Part shown: positions 27,945-37,444 of the stretch, in pieces
How the letters are laid out: every line of letters begins with the position of its first letter
Position numbering within the stretch: position 1 is the first letter of the stretch
Assembly: GCA_019633425.1 (NCBI GenBank)
Contig: WSUB01000008.1
Coordinates: forward strand, 471,563-535,562
DNA from: Tulasnella sp. 424
Lineage: Eukaryota > Basidiomycota > Agaricomycetes > Cantharellales > Tulasnellaceae
DNA: 64,000 nucleotides
Direction: 5' to 3'
Translations under genes and position numbers: made by a program
The notes under the pieces: model-generated
What the model was told of the DNA's origin: nothing
Database searches by the model: none
What the model saw: only the letters and a program-made list of their open reading frames with translations

Positions 27945-30011
27945 TGAAGGGAAGTGGGTTCTTCTTGTGCGTGTTTGTGATCGTTCGCATGAAAGGGTTG
28001 AAGCAAGGTAAGAATATATGTTGTGCAGCTTCAAAAGAGCGAACGAAGAGAACCAGTTTTATTTTTTCGTATGGTGGAGAATATTAATTTCATATCGTCT
28101 CGAAGACTTGGTGACTGAGTGGGGCGTCTCAGAGCAAAGGGTGAGAGCTACGCAAATCAAGCTTGTCTCTCGAATGCTTAAAGACGGATCACGATGCATT
28201 TTGATTAGCGAGGGACATCCCAAATTCTCGTTGCTGCGGAACATTAGAGAAATTTCAATGGGGGCCTAACTTAAGCCAGCGTCTAGGAACGATAGTACTA
28301 AAATCGGCCTGGAAACCTAAAAGGAGAAGGTCGGTCGGCAACCGAGCTATGCCCACACTATGCCCACGGCACGACGACTCACCAGGTATCCTGAGACTTA
28401 CCGCTACTCGTCGGGCCTTTCCGAGTCGCCTTTAGCTCTCTGGCCTCCTGCCAGCAAGCTACGATCACGATGCTCTAGCCAACAACTATTGCGCCGGCCT
28501 TCGAACGAGTTGAGCTCAAATTTACTCATATAACGCCTTATGTAACGTGCCGCAAGCTTGAAAGTCGGCATCTGCCTCACACGACAAACTTCCACACGGG
28601 CCTACGGTGTCCCACTCCCGACGGTCACGGTCGATCCCCAGTTTCCGGAGGATTCTGCATTCACAATGATTTCCTTTGTATAGCGTGCTCCTTTACGGTG
28701 ACAATGTCGTTATCTTAGAAGCACGGTGGAACGGGAATGGCTAGAACGCGAGAGATTTTGCCTTGCGATTCAGTCCAAAAGCCCATAATGGGGCTCACCC
28801 GCGATCAGAGCTTTCATCAACCGGGAGACCGCGCAAAGGACCATCACTCGTCGTATCTCCGGATGTTCGAGGTCGATTCACGAAGCTGTAAGTGCCCTTT
28901 GATCCTGTTCACCTGAGAAGCAGGTCAGTCGGAGCCGAAAGCTTACGCCCTAGCCCCCCAAGCCGATCCGTGTCGCCGATCTTGGCGCGGACTAGGGACA
29001 GCCGAGCACGCGGGTGGAATGGGTTAAGAAACTTAGTCCTGGCGGAAGCGGTTGGCAGTGCACGCGGTGATGACAGCGATCATTCTTAACGTTGCGGGGG
29101 AGGTTTCGGTCAGCCTGGCCGAGCGCTTGACTCGTCAAACTTCTCAAGACCAGGTCTTCAACGCAATCAGACGACTCCAAAATCTAGCAAATGGACGGGA
29201 GAGCATCAGCTGATGGTTTCCTAGCCGATTGATTTCCTGGCAAGCTCCGCCATCCAAATGCTGTGGGATCCCCAGTCGACGTCGTCCTCTGTTATGTAAG
29301 GAGGGAAGACTGGACAACACACGAAATCCTGCTATGCACTACGGCATCCAATACCCGCGACGCAAGTTAAATGAAAAGATGAAATCAATACCTAGGACAT
29401 GGAGCAAATGGAAGCCGAATTTCGGGGAATCCGCCCGGGTGGTTATCCTACCAATGCACGGGTTGCAAGTTCAGGTTTGAAACTACAAGTGGCGTCAACT
29501 ATGGGGCCCAGGTCAAGTTATCGGAAGGGTTTGGCGCCAATAAGACTTCGAAGCAGGATGTCATTCCTTAGAGGATTAGCAGATGTGTTTGATTTGATGT
29601 GCAAGAAGGATCAAGTCTATCGTCGGTGGGGCATCTTCTGGCTTACTTGGAGAAGATATCGTTCTTTTGCAATAGGAACCAAGGCGCGTTTTCTTGGGAA
29701 TTAGTTGTGGCTCTCGAACTTGAGAGAAGCGGTAATTTATGCGTGCATAGTCCGGATTGGAAACGGTCCGACTAGGGGAGTGGAAGGAGACAAAAACATA
29801 GCCCACGAGACAACCTGTCACAACATCAATACAATCAATTATAATATACATGGTATTCCTTAATCCATTATGCCCTTGCCCATTGGGACTTGACCCTTCC
29901 TGAAGTCTAGCCCGAGTCCGCCGCATCCTCCACAATAAACCTATATCACCACCATGTCAACGACATCGTGAATAGATACCACAACGAATGGGCATCAATG
30001 ATAAGCCACCA
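27945..30011. repeat. Tandem array unit 0 (oldest copy) ending in a PER1 3' fragment
   Basis: Homologous to 30012-33230 and 33231-35803 in the same orientation. It is recognised by shared strings such as ggagaatattaat (about 28076), gtgactgag..ggcgtctcagagca (28113), cgatgcat (28192), ttaccgctactcgtcg (28400) and gatccccagtttccg (28635). It is the most diverged copy and lacks roughly 500 bp present before the PER1 fragment in the other units. The left edge is gradual at about 27,945. A minus-strand segment resembling HIS/ASP-rich frames in the other units is broken by stops here, so no gene is called. Confidence 0.75.
29860..30011 (-). pseudogene. PER1 3'-end fragment, copy in unit 0
   Basis: 152 bp matching the last 153 bp of PER1 (35651-35803), with the stop-codon position retained, plus adjacent 3' flank from about 29812. 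A 1-bp deletion in the stretch matching the last 15 codons shifts the frame. Homology to PER1 stops exactly at the ...ccacca before 30012. No promoter or upstream exon, so it is a dead fragment. Confidence 0.85.
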
Positions 30012-31118
30012 GAGCGGGTTAAGGGAGTGGTTCTTCCTGTGGGGGTTTGTGATCATCCGCATGAAAAGGGTTGAAGAACGTAAGACTCGGAATACGTGTG
30101 CACTGTGTAGCTCCAAAAGGATAAGTGAAGAAGAATCAAATTATTTCAAATGATGGAGAATATTAATCTCATGTCATTTCGAAGACTGGTGACTGAGTAG
30201 GCGTCTCAAAGCAAGGGTCAGAGAGCTACGCAGATCACGCATGTCTCTCGAACGGTTCAAAGCGGACCACGATGCATTTGATTATTGGGGGACCATCCTG
30301 AATTCTAGTTGCTGGGGAACATTAGAAGATTTTCAATGGGGAGCCTAATCTAGGCCAAAGCTTAGGAACGGTGGTGCTAAAATTGGCCTGGAAGCCACAA
30401 AGTAGGGGTCAGTCGGGAGCCGTGCTATACCCACACTACGCCCACGACGATACGGCCCACCAGATATCCTGAAATTTACCGCTACTCGTCGAGCCTCGTC
30501 GGGTCGCCCCCAAACCCTCTGACCTCCTCCCAGCAAGTTACGATCACGATACTCTTATCGAGAACTATTTTATCGGCATTTGATCCTGTTGAGCTCGACT
30601 TCGCCGATGTAATACCTCAGGTGACGCGCCCGGGCGAAGTCTGCATCATCTTCACGAGGCAACCATCCAGGCGGGCCCACAATGTCCCAGTCTCGATCGT
30701 CACAATCAATCCCTAGTTTCCAAGCCATTCCTGCAGTCACAGCGACTATCTGGTTCCGCGTGCTCCTTTCCGGTTGGGACATCGTTATCTCAGAAGTACA
30801 GCGGAGTGGGAATGGTCGGGTCGTGAGGGGTTCGCCTTACGATCCGGTCCAAAAGTGTATAACGAAGATCACCCGTGATCTGGCCCAACTGGTAAACAAT
30901 GCAAGGATCATCACTCTACGTGTGCGCCAGGCGTTCAAGGTTGGGTCACGAAGCTGCAAGTGCCCTCCAACCCGTGAGCCTGACTGATCCGGCGCTACGC
31001 CCCTCCACGCCAAGCTGGTCTAGGCCACCGATTTTGACATATAGATGGGCGATTGAGAATATGCGTGAAGTTGCTGGAGGCATGTGAGCTCTGAGTAAGC
31101 TTCGAGAAGCTGTTCGCA

Positions 31119-31144
31119 GTGCACACGGTGCACGCGGTGCACGC
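31119..31144. repeat. GTGCAC-centred short tandem repeat
   Basis: Three 9-bp-spaced palindromic GTGCAC blocks in unit A. Unit B at about 34307-34330 has an interrupted version (gtgcaccacgatgcacgcggtgcacgc) and unit 0 at about 29056 has a single gtgcacgcggtg. This suggests small expansion after the larger duplication. Confidence 0.7.
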
Positions 31145-31765
31145 TGATGGGAACAGCGATCTTTCTCGAGGTTTCCAATCAGCCTAGCGATCTCCTGGGC
31201 GCTCGATTAGTCACGCTTCTCGAGACCGGTTCTTCGGCATACCAAACGACCTCAAGTCAAGACTTGGAAACGGGCGGCATAGCATCTGTTCGTATTTTCG
31301 TAGCCAGTCGATTCCTGCCAAGCTACGCCACCCGAGTCCTGTGGAATCCCGGTTAACGTCATCGTTCGCTATGAAATGAAGCCAGGGAAGGCATACAGCA
31401 CTTGAAGTCTCTCGACGCACTACAGTTTCCAATGTCCTCGACGGAAGTTAACCGAAAACCCGGAAACCATACGTAGGAAATGGAACAACGGGTAGCCCAA
31501 TTTCAGGGAATCAGCCCTAATTCCTGACCCCCCAGCGCACCCAAGGGTTGCAACCGCAGGTTTAACATTACAACAACAGCCAACTTAGGATTGAGACCAA
31601 GTTGTCAGAGGGTTTAGCGGCAAGACTAACTTCGAGGCCGCAGGTCATTCTCGTGTCAAATACTTCGAAGAGGATCACCAGATGTCTCTGACGTGCAGGA
31701 TCTACCAAGTCTATCGTTTGAGTAAAACATCTTTTGGCTGAGAGAAGATGTATGATTAATCGTTC

Positions 31766-31813
31766 TTCTGCAATAGGTGCCAAGAGTAGTTCTGCAATAG
31801 GTGCCAAGAGTAG
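31766..31813. repeat. 24-bp perfect tandem duplication inside unit A
   Basis: The 24-mer beginning ttctgcaataggtgccaaga occurs twice in direct succession (31766-31789 and 31790-31813). The equivalent place in unit B (about 34949-34978) has one copy, so the duplication arose after units A and B separated. Confidence 0.85.
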
Positions 31814-32161
31814 TTCATGCGTGCACCGCACCGCACGGCCCTGATCGGAAACGCTCCGGTTAGGAGTGGAAGAAGACGAAAGCATGGCCTTCACGAACAA
31901 GGCTAGCAATGGCCCGAAAATAGTCTCTGAGTCCACACGGATTCAAATTTTATTTCCGGGTTTGGTCAACACCCCAAGCACACAGACGAGATGAAAGATG
32001 GGTGAATTCGCATGGACGACCCGCCAGTTTGCGTCGAGCGGATCCTCCTGAAAATTGCAGCTTCAATGCAGAAGGTAATGATTCGTTGCTAGCCATTGTC
32101 GCGAGTAATTGTGAGCAGTTGAACTTTGGGAGTTCCGGGCAAAATGCAGGGCAACCTGCTG

Positions 32162-32754
32162 TATGACGTTATTTTTCACGGAAAATCCAATCCTACAACC
32201 TAGTGTCAGTACCAACGCGCCAATCCTACTTTGTTTGTGATCCGACGGATCTCAAGGGTCGCCCGGCCGCGCTCCGAAAGTGGAGCTAAAGCGGGCACAT
32301 AATTCGCCTTATACACTGAAGTATATCGCGCAGGGGGACATTTGGGAGTCGCTCAGGGCAAGGAGGACCGGTAGCCTTAGTAAGAGAGGGCGGGCATACC
32401 GTGCTAATGGTGGAAGCCCTGGCATCCATTCTTCAAGATTAGACCATTATCCGGCGCGTCCACACCAGGGTCTTGGCGGTGGGCGGGCGTTTCCCCAGCA
32501 CGTGTGGGCCTCTCAATGTCGCCAACGCATTAGATAATATGCGGCGAACAACCTTCAAAGTTTCGATCTATCGTGCTATTTGCTTGAGATGGATGCCGGT
32601 TATCTGACAAGCAGCCAATGAGGAAAAGGAAGGGGGGTCCAAGGGGAACCCTGAGTTGTAGGACTTGCGTGTAGGATATGGCTTTGTACCGTGCACACCT
32701 AAGGCATAGGTTGCAAGCCATTAGAGTGAATATTCCGTGAAAAAAGCAGTCATA
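32162..32754. mobile_element. 593-bp non-autonomous TIR element (MITE-like) inserted in unit A
   Basis: The ends are inverted repeats: left tatgacgttatttttcacgg and, read from the other strand, right tatgactgcttttttcacgg, with identity in the outer 6 bases and an inner 12-base block (tttttcacggaa). The element is flanked by ctgctg on both sides (32156-32161 and 32755-32760). Unit B at about 35315-35335 reads straight through this point with one ctgctg (gggcaacctgctggttgac), an intact empty site. No open frame inside codes for a recognisable transposase, so it would need one in trans. The superfamily is not identified. Confidence 0.82.
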
Positions 32755-33077
32755 CTGCTGGTTGACCCTATGTACGACCACCGATCCTCGGCCTTCCCGG
32801 GATCAATTAGGTAAACATATCCCTCCACTTGTGACGAATGGAAAGCCACTCCCACGATGTTTGCTCAAGTAGCCGAATGAAGTGTTGGGGTTGGTACGAA
32901 GCTCTGGACCCTACAGCGAACGGGTCTGAAAATCTTTCCGTTTGGCAAGCTTTGCACTATCCGTTCACAAACAATGCCACATATGACCAGTGAAGAGGAA
33001 AAAGAAGGAAGAGGTCTGATTGGCTAGACAACCTGTCGTAGCATCGGTACAATCGAGCATAATATACATGACACTCC

Positions 33078-33230
33078 TTAATCCATCATGCCCTTGCCTA
33101 CTGGGATTGGTATCCTTCCTGAAGCCTAGCCCGAGTCCGCCGTATCTTCCGCAATAAGCCTATACCGCCAGCACGTCAACGGCATCGTGAATAGATACCA
33201 CAATGAATGGGCATCGATGATAAGCCACCA
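33078..33230 (-). pseudogene. PER1 3'-end fragment, copy in unit A
   Basis: 153 bp, the same length as the matching end of PER1. It translates as WWLIIDAHSLWYLFTMPLTC, then RYRLIAEDTADSG, followed by a premature TAG where PER1 has TGG; PER1 itself reads WWFIIDAHSLWHLSTVPLTW. The upstream 960 coding bases of PER1 are absent; the sequence switches to unit B at 33231. Non-functional fragment. Confidence 0.88.
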
Positions 33231-35803
33231 GAGCGGGTTAAGGGAGTGGTTCTTCTTGTGGGGGTTTGTGATCATCCGCATGAAAAGGGTTGAAGAACGT
33301 AAGAATATTTGTGCACTGTGTAGCTCCAAAAGGATAAGTGAAGAAGAATAAAATTATTCCAAATGATGGAGAATATTAATCTCATGTCATTTCGAAGACT
33401 GGTGACTGAGTAGGCGTCTCAAAGCAAGGGTCCGAGAGCTACGCAGATCACGCATGTCTCTCGAACGGTTCAAAGCGGACCACGATGCATTTGATTATTG
33501 GGGGACCATCCTAAATTCTAGTTGCTGGGGAACATTAGAAGATTTTCAATGGGGAGCCTAATCTAGGCCAACGCTTAGGAATAGTGGTGCTAGAATTGGC
33601 CTGGAAACCAAAAAGTAGGGGGTTGGTCGGAGCTGTGCTATACCTACACGATGCCTACGGCACTACGGCCCACCAGATAGCCTGAAATTTACCGCTACTC
33701 GTCGAGCCTCGTCGAGTTGCCTCCAAACTGTCTGACCTCCTCCTAGCACGTTGCGATTACGATACTCTGATCGAGAACTATTTTTGAGCTCGAATTCACC
33801 GATGCAGTACCTTAAATGGTGCGCCCGGGCGAAGCCTGAATTATCCTCACTAAGCAAGCCTCCAGGCGGGCCCACAATGTCCCAGTCTCGATCGTCACAA
33901 TCGATCCCCAGTTTCCGAACCATTCCTGCAGTCACAGCAACTGTCTGGTTCCGCGTGCACCTTTCCGGTTGAGGTGTCGTTATCTCAGAACTACAGTGGA
34001 ATAGGAATGGTTGGGTCGTGACGGTTTTGCCTTGCGATCCGGTCCAAAAGTGTACGACGAAGATTACCCGTGATCCGCCCCAACCGGTAAACAATGCAAG
34101 GATCATCATTCTTCGTGTGCGCCGGGTGTTCAAGGTTGGGTAAAGAAGCTGTAAGTGCCCTCCGATCCCGTTAGCCTGAGAAGGTCAGTCGGATTCGCCT
34201 CTACACCCCTCCGCCGGTTTTGACATCTAGAAGGGCGAGTGAGAACATGCGTGAAGTTATTGGAGACATTTGAGCTCTGAGTAAGCTTCGGGAAGCTGTT
34301 TGCAGTGCACCACGATGCACGCGGTGCACGCTGATGGGGACAGCGATCTTTCTCGAGGGTTCCAATCAGCCTAGTGATCTCTTGGGCGTTCGACTCGTCA
34401 CGCTTCTCGAGGCCGGTTCTTCGGCATACCAAACGACCTCAAGTCAAGACTTGGAAACGGGCGGCATAGCATCTGCTCATATTCTCGTAGCCAATCGATT
34501 TCCTGACAAGCTACGCCACCCAAGTCCTGTGGAACCCCGGCTAACGTCATATTTCGCTATGAAATGAAGCCAGGGAAGACTTGTAGCACTTGAAGTCTCT
34601 CGATGCACCACAGTTTCCAATGTCCTCGACGCAACTTAACCGGAAACCCGGAAACCATACGTAGGAAATGGAACAACGGGTAGCCCAATTTCAGGGAATC
34701 AGCCCTAATTCCTGACCCCCCGGTGCACCCAAGGGTTGCAACCGCAGGTTTAACATTACAACTGTAGCCAACTACAGGGTCGAGGCCAAGTTGTTAGAGG
34801 GTCTAGCGGCAAGACGACCTCGAGGCCGCAGGTCATTCTCGTGTCAAATACTTCGAAGAGGATCACCGGATATCTCTGAAGTGCAGGATCGACCAAGTCT
34901 ATCGTTTAAGCGAAACATCTTTTGGCTGAGAGAAGATGTATGGTTAATCGTTCTTCTGCTATAGGTGCCAAAAGTAGTTCATACGTGCACCGCACAGTAC
35001 TGTCCTGATAGGAAACGGTCCGATTAGGGGGGTAGAAGAAGACGAAAGCATGGCCTGAGCGAACAAGGCCAGCGATGGTCCGAGAATAGTCTCTGAACCC
35101 ACACGGATTCAAATTTGATTTCCGGTTTTGGTCAACAACCTAAGCACACAGAAGAGACGGAAGCTAGGTGAATTCGCATGGACGTACCACCAGTTTGCGT
35201 CAAGCGGATCCTCCTGAAAATTGCAACGTCAATGCAGAAGGTAATGGCTCGTTCTAGCCATTGTCGCGAGTAATTTGCGAGCAATTGGATTTTGGGACTG
35301 GGCAAATTGCAGGGCAACCTGCTGGTTGACCCTAAGTACGACCACCGATCTTAGGCCTTCCCGGGATCAATTAGGTAAACCCACCCCTCCACTTGGGGGG
35401 CATCAAAGCCACTCCCCACAATATGTTTTGTTCAAGGAGCCGAATGGACTGTTGGGCTTGGTACAAAGCTCTGGACCCCACAGCGAACGGATCGGAAAAT
35501 CTTTCCGTTTGGCAAGCTTTGCACTATCCGTTCACAAACAACGCCACATATGATAGGTGAAGAGGAAAAAGAATGAAGAGTTCTGATTGACTAGACAACC
35601 TGTCGCAGCATCGGTACAATCAAGCATACTAGTAATATACATGACATTCCTTAATCCATCATGTCCTTGCCTAGTGGGATTGGTATCCTTCCTGAAGTCC
35701 AGCCCGAGTCCGCTGCATCCTCCGCAATAAACTTATACCACCACCACGTCAACGGCACCGTGGATAGATGCCACAACGAATGAGCATCGATTATAAACCA
35801 CCA
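33231..35803. repeat. Tandem array unit B, joined to the intact PER1 gene
   Basis: 2573 bp. Its right end is the true 3' end of PER1 (35651-35803), beyond which PER1 coding sequence continues while units 0 and A do not. Contains one longer minus-strand frame (33663-34133, 156 aa, with KLGIDCDDRDWDIVGPPGG) whose homologues in the other units are broken, so I do not call a gene. This unit lacks the 593-bp element. Confidence 0.85.
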
Positions 35804-36807
35804 CGGTGGGAAATCCCACAACTCCAACGAAGTCGCCAACATCATCCCAATCGCCAGAGCTGCAGACTTCCAAGCATAGGATGGAATGTAACTTTGAGGC
35901 TTGTACTCGAATCTCCGGAGTGGGAAGAAGGGGAAAGGGTAGGACATCCATAAGAGGTTGTGAAGAACGCCGACGATGAGGTTCGCGATGACGTTGTAGG
36001 AATAGTCGAAACGGGGAATGACTGATAGGTAAATGACGTGGGCGAGGTAGAGCAGCACACAGAGGGCTCCCCAGAGTTGACGAAGAACATGTTGGGGTGG
36101 AAGCCAGTTTGGTCTGTGTGCCAGGTAGGATGCGGGTTGCTGGAGGTGGAGCCGAGCCGGTTGATAGAGTCTGAACAGCCTGATGACAGCCACGTACAGG
36201 GAATACAGAATAGTGAGTGCAGCAGAGAAATAATCGAGCTTTTCTGTTGCCGGTTTATCTTAAAGGGGTCCGAAGTTTAGATGAAAGTAACGGCCTCGCC
36301 TTCCAAAATGAAACACGCACCTCGCATATGGAACACCGCAGACCATACCCACGCGTTTACTCCGATTACGATATACCAGAAATAATACATGTACATGGGA
36401 TGGTCCGACCGTACTCTCCTCAAGAGATATCTCCCGCCGGTGAGGTGGACCCAAAGGTTCATCAACGAGAATACAACCGAGGCCGGCTCTTGTATCCCGA
36501 TGAACCGATGGAAGGGCCATTTCCCATAGTACTGCTTGATGGAGACATCCTCCGAACCTGATGCGATCGCCTCCAAATCCCTATCTACGTCTAGCATCAT
36601 GCATTCGTACTTGCAGTTGTCGGTACAAGACCATTGCATGAGCCTGAGGGTATATGGCAACTTGTAATCGTGTTCATCGTCGCAAACAAAGATGGCACAG
36701 CTTTCCAGACATTCGTGAAAAGCCATCGAGGTGTCCCCTTTGGATGCGAATGTCGGAATAGCCAGAAGGATGGCCGAAAGGAAGAGTGGTGTAAAACCAA
36801 GCTTCAT
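35651..36807 (-). CDS. PER1: PER1/PGAP3-type GPI-anchor lipid remodelling protein, 364 aa
   Basis: Exons 36321-36807 and 35651-36258 with a 62-nt intron; total 1095 nt. A signal peptide (MKLGFTPLFLSAILLAIPTF) leads into a Cys-rich lumenal region: ECLESCAIFVCDDE then QWSCTDNCKYECM, typical of the Per1 family. At least six hydrophobic segments follow (SVVFSLMNLWVHL, MYMYYFWYIVIGVNAWVWSA, AALTILYSLYVAVIRLF, LWGALCVLLYLAHVIYLSV, AALAIGMMLATSLELWDF, and the terminal TVPLTWWWY). His residues in FHMRDKP and DAHSLWH are candidates for the metal site of this CREST-superfamily enzyme. In yeast and humans it removes the sn-2 acyl chain from GPI anchors in the ER or Golgi. Its last 153 coding bases are the source of the fragments in the array to its left. 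Confidence 0.9.
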
Positions 36808-37444
36808 GGTGTAGACCTAATGAATCAAGCAAGAATATTCAGACTACAGAGAAGGGCTCTTTAGTGATCTTACTACCTTGTGTCCTGACTAGGATCGTCA
36901 CAGCGCGCCTAAGGCTTGGGATGTTTGTCTTTTTTTCCGTTTGGCAAGTGATGAGCTGTGCCAAACACTGTGAGACCCTGTTGACGGAGTTATCGGACGG
37001 ATATAACGTGACATTTTGGACAGCCATCACCTGTGCCCCCGCGATCTCCGGATATGAATGGCCCGCGTTCGGAATAACATCTCCCGGGGAACCCTCCCGC
37101 CTGGAGGTATACGCAGCTGCAAATACTTTTAATCGATTTCTCTATGCAGTATACAGATGTCGTTGGCACTGCTCCGCCCGCAGCCACGTGCCTTGATCCC
37201 CATTCGCCGAGAACTCCTTCCGCTGCGGCAGACTTGGCAGATAAATACGATCGACTCTAAGCACCCCTTGCCATTCTCAATTCGCTAAGTCTTGGAACGG
37301 TCCATTCCTCCACTATTCAAGGGGCCCAACAGGTTAGTGCATTCCGTCTATATTTGGGGCTTGGCGCTCCCCGATGACATCACATTTGTTTCCAACCTCC
37401 GGTCCCTGTCCCAACTTCGCCAGATCGACTACTACCAGTATAAT
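36808..37444. promoter_or_regulatory. Divergent promoter region of PER1 and the first glucosyltransferase gene
   Basis: 637 bp between the two start codons, which point away from each other. No repeat, RNA gene or recognisable operator seen. Confidence 0.45.

Larger units (their letters stand above)
30012..33230. repeat. Tandem array unit A, interrupted by a 593-bp insertion
   Basis: Begins gagcgggttaagggagtgg, identical to the start of unit B at 33231. The first ~390 bp of units A and B differ by only about a dozen bases by eye. Without the insertion at 32162-32754 the unit is about 2.6 kb, matching unit B (2573 bp). It ends in a PER1 3' fragment (33078-33230). Open frames on both strands (for example 30570-30782 minus, with GIDCDDRDWDIVGPPG, shared with unit B) are interrupted by indels and have no known domain. 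Confidence 0.85.

Noticed and set aside
33126..33329. 67-codon frame reading partly as PER1
   Set aside because: It joins the dead PER1 3' fragment to unrelated array sequence and ends at a premature stop, so it is not a gene.
27945..35803. Possible LTR retrotransposon
   Set aside because: No gag, pol, primer-binding site or flanking LTR pair seen; the layout fits tandem duplication with a PER1 breakpoint instead.
27945..35803. Possible CRISPR or bacterial-type repeat array
   Set aside because: Units are 2-3 kb with no short spacer-repeat structure, and the window is eukaryotic.
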